NCBI RefSeq assembly: GCF_902459465.1
Contig: NC_047082.1
Span: 10,290,545-10,354,544, forward strand
Direction: 5' to 3'
Origin: Asterias rubens
Lineage: Eukaryota; Echinodermata; Asteroidea; Forcipulatida; Asteriidae
Length of the DNA: 64,000 nt
Shown: in pieces, positions 62,125-64,000 of the stretch
How the letters are laid out: each line of letters starts with the position of its first letter
How positions within the stretch are numbered: position 1 is the first letter of the stretch
Notes under the pieces: generated by a model
Databases searched by the model: none
Told to the model about the DNA's origin: nothing
Seen by the model: only the letters and a program-made list of their open reading frames with translations
Translations under genes and position numbers: made by a program

Positions 62125-62823
62125 AAACTGAATGAGGGCGCCCTTGCTCACGCCCTTCGAAATATTTTGTTTTCCTTTCATCACACGCTATAGCTAGTGA
62201 CGAATAATTAGCAGAACGGCCATTGACTATTCACGGTGCTGCATTTTGACCCGGAAGATCAATATACTGTGTGTGTGTTATGGAAATAGGCGTTGTGGCA
62301 GTAGGTACATCGTATGTACTCGGCCGGCCGTAGAACGTACGTGCACAAAAGTGAGTGACCGATACACACGTCGAAGTGAACTTCAGCCAATATTTGTTTG
62401 CCATTTTTACCGCATTTTCAGACAGATAAGAACACCACAATGTTCACTGGTACTTAAAACAGTATCAACTGTGTCCATGGATTAATTTGTAACGGTTTGA
62501 TCGGTTGTTTTTGGAGGCGTTTTCTTGCCCTTGGATTTACCATGTGTCAAATTCGGAATGGCTGCTGATGTCCGAGCGCGGATTTCCAGCAGTACCGGCA
62601 GCAACCCTCCATTTAGCAGGACATTTCATCAACATCGACCGGCAAAACGGACGTTGAGTCGCCCGATCGCTTTTCGTGGATTTATCGTCACCAATCGTTG
62701 TGGATTTTTACGGTTCCTCTGACATCATCTGTGGCTCCTGTGTGTGCCTCTACTCTCGAGGTTTTCTCTACCCAAGCCGTCCCGTCGACCGGGGTGTGGG
62801 GGTAGTTTTTAGCGATTTTAACA

Positions 62824-62953
62824 ATGCGTGTTTATATGATAATGGGGACAGTAGTTTACAGGACACATCGATCCTGGTTGTCACGGCTATTCCTTCTATG
62901 TATTACCCTTTTTATGGTCTGGACAGTTCTTCTTTCACTGCAGTTAAAAAGTG
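62824..62953 (+). CDS. First coding exon of a type II membrane protein, cut by window edge
   Basis: ATG at 62824 opens a frame whose 43 codons and one base end at a good donor GTAAGTATTC (from 62954). The peptide has a short basic N-terminus (YRTHRSWLSR) and one long hydrophobic segment (LFLLCITLFMVWTVLLSLQL), then LKS. A short cytosolic tail plus signal-anchor in exon 1 is typical of Golgi glycosyl- and sulfotransferases. That assignment is inference; the catalytic domain would lie beyond 64000. Two upstream ATGs (62542, 62558) open frames that stop before it. Confidence 0.5.
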
Positions 62954-63002
62954 GTAAGTATTCCCCCCCTCTGCTCTGTGATGGAATAATTCTTCTTTTG
63001 GA

Positions 63003-63131
63003 AAAGTTTCCGTATGGCGCCACCACTTTTTCATTCGAAAAAAAAATAATATATAGTATCTAATTTACCTGATTGATATATCCCTTTTTGTAAAAATGAG
63101 TGAAAAAGTGGTGGCGCCATACGGAAAGTTA
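63003..63131. mobile_element. MITE with TTTCCGTATGGCGCCACCAC ends, copy 2
   Basis: GTTTCCGTATGGCGCCACCA and TGGTGGCGCCATACGGAAAG are the ends; the interior matches 49966-50091 in reverse, as expected for a palindromic element inserted in the other orientation. Confidence 0.85.
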
Positions 63132-64000
63132 TCCCTTCTTTTTTCCCTGTAAATAGTCTTGTCTTGTTGGATTTATTCTTTCTTCTGTGTAACTGTAGGT
63201 AGGCCTATAAAAGCTATATAAAATTTTAAAAAACACTAGTGTTGAGCAATTTTTTATTTTTTTAAATAAAATTGCATTGTTTTATATTTAAGTAGTGTTA
63301 ATTGATTGGTGAATGCAGAATGGATCTTGTTCTTGGAAAGGCAATGTTTTTTATTTTATTTTAACAACTTAGTTAGTCAGCATGGATGGTCAGAAAAGAG
63401 GGATTATTTAAATATTGTTAAAATTAAATGAATATGAATAGGCAATAACACTTAAAGTATACAAATACTTATTCTGGAATTTGAACATTTGAACATCATT
63501 TTGGTTTTATTAAAAGCTTGTCCAGTTCTGAGATTACTGGCCGAGCGCTAAAAACACTTGTTCTCATGCCTGTAATCTAACTGTTAATAATTTTTGTACA
63601 ATTTATAGTGTTCTACGCAGCAAAGAGCTGGTACCGGCAATATACCCAATATCTTTACATCATATTATATTTTTGTTGAGTGAGCGCTGCTGAATAGCCA
63701 TCCCTATTTTTACATGGACCTAAGTCCTAAACATGCTGACAAACTATAAATGCTATATATTATTTATCAATGTGATTGCGAGATAATATTATGAACTGTG
63801 ATCGATGAGATATAAGCATGCGTAACGACTATCGGTATTTTCGGTAACATACGCCATGTTGTCCAACAAAAACAGCACAGTTTTGTGTTTTGCAGGAAAT
63901 CTGTAATCATGGTTGTTGGCTATACTCTGAATACTGTACAGTTCAGGCCAACGCATACCCTAGTTATTGGCCCCCATTGATTGCGTTAATTTTGTTTAAC
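63132..64000. other. Probable first intron of the type II membrane protein gene
   Basis: AT-rich with no recognisable exon. No repeat family of the window was identified here. Confidence 0.4.

Overview
The window is animal nuclear DNA: AT-rich, with compact multi-exon genes, GT-AG introns of a few hundred bases to 2.5 kb, and very many short fold-back repeats and tRNA-derived SINEs. Cilia genes, the repeat style and gene structure point to an echinoderm, most likely a sea star; the species call is inference. I assembled exon chains by hand. Joins are supported by reading-frame phase, GT-AG sites and similarity to known families; six genes result.

Region by region. (1) 2410-9973, plus strand: 3' part of an RNF144A-type RBR ubiquitin ligase; its first RING lies upstream of the window. 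A GCTAGC-rich 21-bp minisatellite (10481-11250) and a LINE relic follow. (2) 17008-22959, minus strand: complete ribonucleotide reductase small subunit RRM2, eight coding exons, 409 residues, with a pogo-like non-autonomous transposon in one intron. (3) 23633-24758: internally deleted Tc1-like element between RRM2 and the next gene. (4) 25851-32189, plus: complete STPG1, nine exons, 345 residues. (5) 34807-38074, plus: complete tektin-2, five coding exons, 430 residues, with an RFX X-box upstream. (6) 40684-50235, minus: complete DNAAF11 (LRRC6), fifteen coding exons, 468 residues. (7) 50606-54102, plus: 417-residue Mab-21/cGAS-superfamily protein, head-to-head with DNAAF11. (8) 54103-62823: repeat-rich DNA with nested elements and no gene I can support. 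(9) 62824-62953: first coding exon of a type II membrane protein that continues past the window.

Three adjacent genes (STPG1, TEKT2, DNAAF11) act in the ciliary axoneme, a 25-kb cilia neighbourhood. RRM2 supplies dNTPs, RNF144 is an E3 ligase, and the Mab-21 protein may be a non-catalytic relative of cGAS-like receptors. Repeats are dominated by fold-back elements with TTAA at both ends. Some lie within six bases of splice donors, some abut each other sharing one TTAA, and two other insertions have clear target duplications. Nothing resembles a bacterial operon, CRISPR array or defence island.
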